Source: Defluviitaleaceae bacterium
Lineage (GTDB): Bacteria > Bacillota_A > Clostridia > Lachnospirales > WQUN01
Assembly: GCA_009779525.1 (NCBI GenBank)
Contig: WREB01000006.1
Location: forward strand, 1 to 16,578
Direction of reading: 5' to 3'
Length of the DNA: 16,578 bases
A program made the translations under genes and the position numbers. Below, in pieces: positions 14,388-16,578 of this stretch. The notes under the pieces are model-generated. The model did not search any database, was not told the origin of the DNA, and saw nothing but the letters and a program-made list of their open reading frames with translations. Position 1 is the first letter of the stretch, and every line of letters starts with the position of its first letter.

Positions 14388-15848
14388 TTAAGGGATTACC
14401 AGCACCTGGCCCACGTTGATCTTGCTGGCGTCGGCTATTTGGTTTGCGTCCGCGATCTTCTTTATGTTTTCGGGAGTCGAGGTCCCGTAATAGCGCGCGG
14501 CTATCTTCGAAAGGTTGTCGCCGCTAACCACCGTGTGCGTCCGGTTTTGCGAAGGCGTCGGGTCGGGCGTTTCGGTCCCGCCGCTCGGCGGCCTTACGAT
14601 CGGATCGTCGTCGGAATCCGCGTCGCCAGAGGACGACTGCGTCCCGTCCCAACTGCTGCTTCCGTAATTGTCGAGCCTCCGCTTCAGGCTCTCGATCTCG
14701 TCCATCGCGATCTGGTAGTCCGTCTCAAGGTTTTCATAGTCGATCTTAAGCTGCGTATAGTCGCCGCCGTTTTGCGGAGACGAATCGAGCGCTTCCTGCG
14801 CTTCCTTAAGCCTGCCGCGAAGCAGGCTGTTGTTGACGATAAGCACGACAAGGATTATCAGGAACACGAAGCCCGCGATAGCCGCGATTCCGCGTATTAA
14901 TGTCATCGGTTCGATCGAATCGTAGGAGCCGTCCTTATCGGGGCCGCCCCTTCCAGACGGGTCCGGCCCGCCGTACCGCTGCTTTTGCTGGCGTTGCGGG
15001 TACGGGTTTTGGTCCGGGCCTTCGCCGCGCGAAAACATGCCGCGCGGTCCTTTTGGGCGCGCCGACGGGTCTTGGCCTTGTCTCGGCCCGCCCGGTCCGG
15101 GGCCTCGGCCGGCGCCGGCGCGCGAAGCCGCTCCCTCGCCCCTGTGGGGCTCGCCCGAAGGCCGTCCCGAGGATGCGTACGATCCGCCGCCCGGATAGGG
15201 CCGTTCGCCGCGGGGCGCGTCGCCCGCCCGGCCCGGACCGCCCGGTTCGCTTGATCGGGGAGGCCTTGCGGAAGGTTCGACGCGGTCTCCGTCCGAATAC
15301 ATGCTCTGCGGCCTCCTGCTTCGCCCCGAAACGGGAGGATCGCCGGAATCGTCGGCATACAGCCTGTCGCGCGGATTTCCCGCCGCGCCGCCGGAAGCAT
15401 CCTTCCTGCCCGGCGCAGTAGAATCGCCCGAGTAGGCCCAGGACTCCTTGTTTCGGTCCCTTCCCCTCGGGCGGAATGAATTGTAATCGTCGTCGGTCAT
15501 TTCTTCTTCGCCGCTTGCCTTGGAAATTCCGCCGGGGCCTTCGCGCCTTGCCGGCGACACTTCGCCTGCAGCGTGCTTCGCCGATTCGTCCGGCTTTTTT
15601 TCTTTGCGCTTGAAAATCGATATGTCTTCGTCTTCGTCCTCTTCGTCGGGAAGCGGATCGTCGTAAACGAGCGAACGCGGCTTCGGCGGCTGCGGCTTGT
15701 CGGGCGCGGAATCCTTTTCGCCCTCGTCGTCGTCGAACAGACTTTTTGCGGCGTTTCGCGCCATCTCGTCGTTATATATTTCGGGCCTTCCCGTATTTAC
15801 CTTGTTTTCCGATGCATCTTTGTCGCCGTCAATCATTTCGTTCTTCAA
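14388..15848 (-). CDS. Membrane protein with long disordered region and C-terminal LysM domain
   Basis: 486 residues in four parts: an acidic stretch (about 1-115, with many Asp/Glu), a low-complexity region rich in Gly, Pro, Arg and Ser (about 116-311), one membrane helix (about 316-341), a heptad-like helical segment (about 342-396), and a LysM domain (437-486, [16 protein letters not shown]) that binds peptidoglycan. Expected topology puts LysM outside and the 310-residue disordered part in the cytoplasm, though positive charges after the helix do not support this strongly. The start is TTG 15848, with GGAGGT nine bases upstream. ATG 15869 lacks a ribosome binding site, and a start at 15950 would lie upstream of the promoter at 15904-15932. 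It is the first gene of the rho operon. Confidence 0.8.
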   Translation of the reverse strand: MKNEMIDGDKDASENKVNTGRPEIYNDEMARNAAKSLFDDDEGEKDSAPDKPQPPKPRSLVYDDPLPDEEDEDEDISIFKRKEKKPDESAKHAAGEVSPARREGPGGISKASGEEEMTDDDYNSFRPRGRDRNKESWAYSGDSTAPGRKDASGGAAGNPRDRLYADDSGDPPVSGRSRRPQSMYSDGDRVEPSARPPRSSEPGGPGRAGDAPRGERPYPGGGSYASSGRPSGEPHRGEGAASRAGAGRGPGPGGPRQGQDPSARPKGPRGMFSRGEGPDQNPYPQRQQKQRYGGPDPSGRGGPDKDGSYDSIEPMTLIRGIAAIAGFVFLIILVVLIVNNSLLRGRLKEAQEALDSSPQNGGDYTQLKIDYENLETDYQIAMDEIESLKRRLDNYGSSSWDGTQSSSGDADSDDDPIVRPPSGGTETPDPTPSQNRTHTVVSGDNLSKIAARYYGTSTPENIKKIADANQIADASKINVGQVLVIP

Positions 15849-15903
15849 TGATCCGCCACCTCCGAGCATGCGTTTGCCGTTTCGAATGCAAATATGCAGT
15901 TTG

Positions 15904-15932
15904 ATTGTAGTATGCTTCCCGAAATGTGTCAA
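15904..15932 (-). promoter_or_regulatory. Sigma-A promoter of the LysM-rho operon
   Basis: TTGACA (15932-15927), 17 bases, then TACAAT (15909-15904) is a near-perfect vegetative promoter on the minus strand. The likely start of transcription is about 15897, leaving a leader of about 50 bases to TTG 15848. This shows the long open frame that begins at 15950 is not the true start. Confidence 0.85.
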
Positions 15933-16012
15933 TTTAAAGATTATGCGCAAAACGAAGGAAGCGCCGGCGCGCGGGGAGGTTCTTTTTGCGGGAGTTTCCC
16001 GTCCTGTGTTCC

Positions 16013-16041
16013 TTTACATTGGCCGCGGGTTTATTTATACT
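16013..16041 (+). promoter_or_regulatory. Sigma-A promoter of mecA
   Basis: TTTACA (16013-16018), 17 bases, then TATACT (16036-16041) is a good vegetative promoter on the plus strand. Transcription would begin near 16048, about 50 bases before the mecA ATG. Confidence 0.75.
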
Positions 16042-16050
16042 GACGGCCAA
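16019..16050. promoter_or_regulatory. Inverted repeat across the mecA promoter (possible operator)
   Basis: TTGGCCG (16019-16025) and CGGCCAA (16044-16050) are perfect 7-base inverted halves, 18 bases apart. The left half starts just after the -35, and the right half lies at the expected transcription start. The half-sites are about 25 bases apart centre to centre, so a dimer could bind both; the RNA cannot form the hairpin if it starts near 16048. The regulator is unknown. Confidence 0.4.
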
Positions 16051-16098
16051 AGCGAAGCCTCCGCGGATAATTTCCGCCGAACGCGAAAGGGCTGGCCG

Positions 16099-16578
16099 AT
16101 GCGCATCGAAAAGATAAGCGAAACCCAGATAAAATTTATCCTGACCAACGAAGATCTCGCCGAACGAAACATCAAGCTCAACGAGCTTTCGTACGGATCG
16201 GACAAGGCGCAGCTGCTTTTCCAGGAAATGATGCAGCAGGCGATGTCCGAATGCGAGTTTGAAACCGCCAACATACCTCTTATGATGGAAGCGGTTCCGC
16301 TCGGCGAGGAGGGCGTGATGGTGATGGTCACGAAGCTGACCGACGCCGCCGAGATCGAAAAAAAACTGAGCCTGTTCCCGTTGGCTCGGACCGCGCTCAA
16401 GTTTAAGAAGGCCGAGATCATCGAACCGCCGGACGAATCCCCCGACGAGGACAGTATATCGGTTTTTTCGTTCGATACGCTCGACGCGATGGCGGAAGCC
16501 GCCTCGAGGCTTAGCGGGATTTTCTGCGGGGTGAGCAAGGCCTATAAGCTCGAGGGCCGCTACTATCTAATGATGCAA
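16099..16578 (+). CDS. mecA: Adaptor protein MecA (partial, 3' end outside the window)
   Basis: 160 residues are visible, beginning MRIEKISETQIKFILTNEDL, followed by ERNIKLNELSYGSDKAQLLFQ. This is the conserved N-terminal domain of MecA, which captures substrates such as ComK in Bacillus and hands them to the ClpC ATPase for degradation. An acidic, probably flexible linker (EPPDESPDEDS, about 114-124) leads into the start of the C-terminal ClpC-binding domain (FSFDTLDAMAEAASRL, then GRYYLMM). The family is usually about 220-250 residues, so about a quarter to a third is missing. AAAGGG lies seven bases before ATG 16099, and a good promoter lies 57 bases upstream. Whether its targets here include competence proteins cannot be seen. 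Confidence 0.93.
   Translation, partial: MRIEKISETQIKFILTNEDLAERNIKLNELSYGSDKAQLLFQEMMQQAMSECEFETANIPLMMEAVPLGEEGVMVMVTKLTDAAEIEKKLSLFPLARTALKFKKAEIIEPPDESPDEDSISVFSFDTLDAMAEAASRLSGIFCGVSKAYKLEGRYYLMMQ

Noticed and set aside
15961..15970. GCGCCGGCGC palindrome in the LysM-mecA spacer
   Set aside because: A perfect 10-base palindrome, but such strings are common by chance in this GC-rich DNA and it matches no promoter position.
16035..16538. Minus-strand open frame of 167 codons at the right end
   Set aside because: The plus strand carries MecA with a good promoter and ribosome binding site; the Ser-rich minus frame is its shadow.
1..16578. tRNA genes, rRNA, CRISPR arrays, transposons, phage genes
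   Set aside because: No cloverleaf-like or repeat-spacer pattern, inverted terminal repeats, transposase or integrase motifs were seen on either strand.

Overview
The window looks like chromosomal DNA of an uncultured, motile, Gram-positive bacterium of the Clostridia type. This rests on family membership: a MecA adaptor, the start of a YhaM-type exoribonuclease, a folate-type ECF S component, a YjfB-like motility protein, a DUF1450-like small cysteine protein, a sortase and a LysM membrane protein. Codons are GC-rich (GCG, CGC, ATC, GAC), but Phe is often TTT and Lys AAA, so T and A runs occur inside genes. I saw no rRNA, tRNA, CRISPR array, insertion sequence or phage gene. No gap between genes exceeds 300 bases.

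Layout. (1) 1-67: the first 22 codons of a YhaM-like exoribonuclease on the minus strand, divergent from (2) 151-3679, a tightly packed plus-strand operon: folate-type S component, ABC ATPase and two ABC-2 permeases. (3) A minus-strand sortase (3663-4436) whose 3' end overlaps the last permease by 17 bases. (4) A plus-strand pair: a 57-residue YjfB-like protein (4555-4728) behind a possible flagellar-sigma promoter, then a P-loop kinase-like protein (4751-5368). (5) A minus-strand chemoreceptor with about six HAMP-like segments (5431-7944). (6) A sugar module at 8103-11488: class II aldolase and PfkB kinase on the minus strand, joined by a TAATG overlap, and a FucI/AraA-like isomerase diverging on the plus strand. 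The aldolase appears to start at a rare ATT codon. (7) A minus-strand pair at 11540-12802: a small cysteine-rich protein, then a C39/BtrH-like protein, with a strong terminator between them that abuts the second gene's ribosome binding site. (8) A minus-strand operon at 12949-15848: a LysM membrane protein with a long disordered region, then rho. (9) The start of mecA on the plus strand from 16099, running off the window.

How the parts fit. The isomerase, kinase and aldolase form a plausible route: aldose to ketose, ketose to ketose phosphate, then cleavage to two three-carbon (or similar) units. The substrate cannot be read from the sequence. The YjfB-like protein and the chemoreceptor point to flagellar motility. 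The rest is mostly housekeeping and envelope function. I do not see a clear new defence or mobile system. The best candidates for something undescribed are the sugar module with its unusual start codon and leader, the LysM protein paired with rho, and the cysteine-rich/C39-like pair with a possible read-through terminator.
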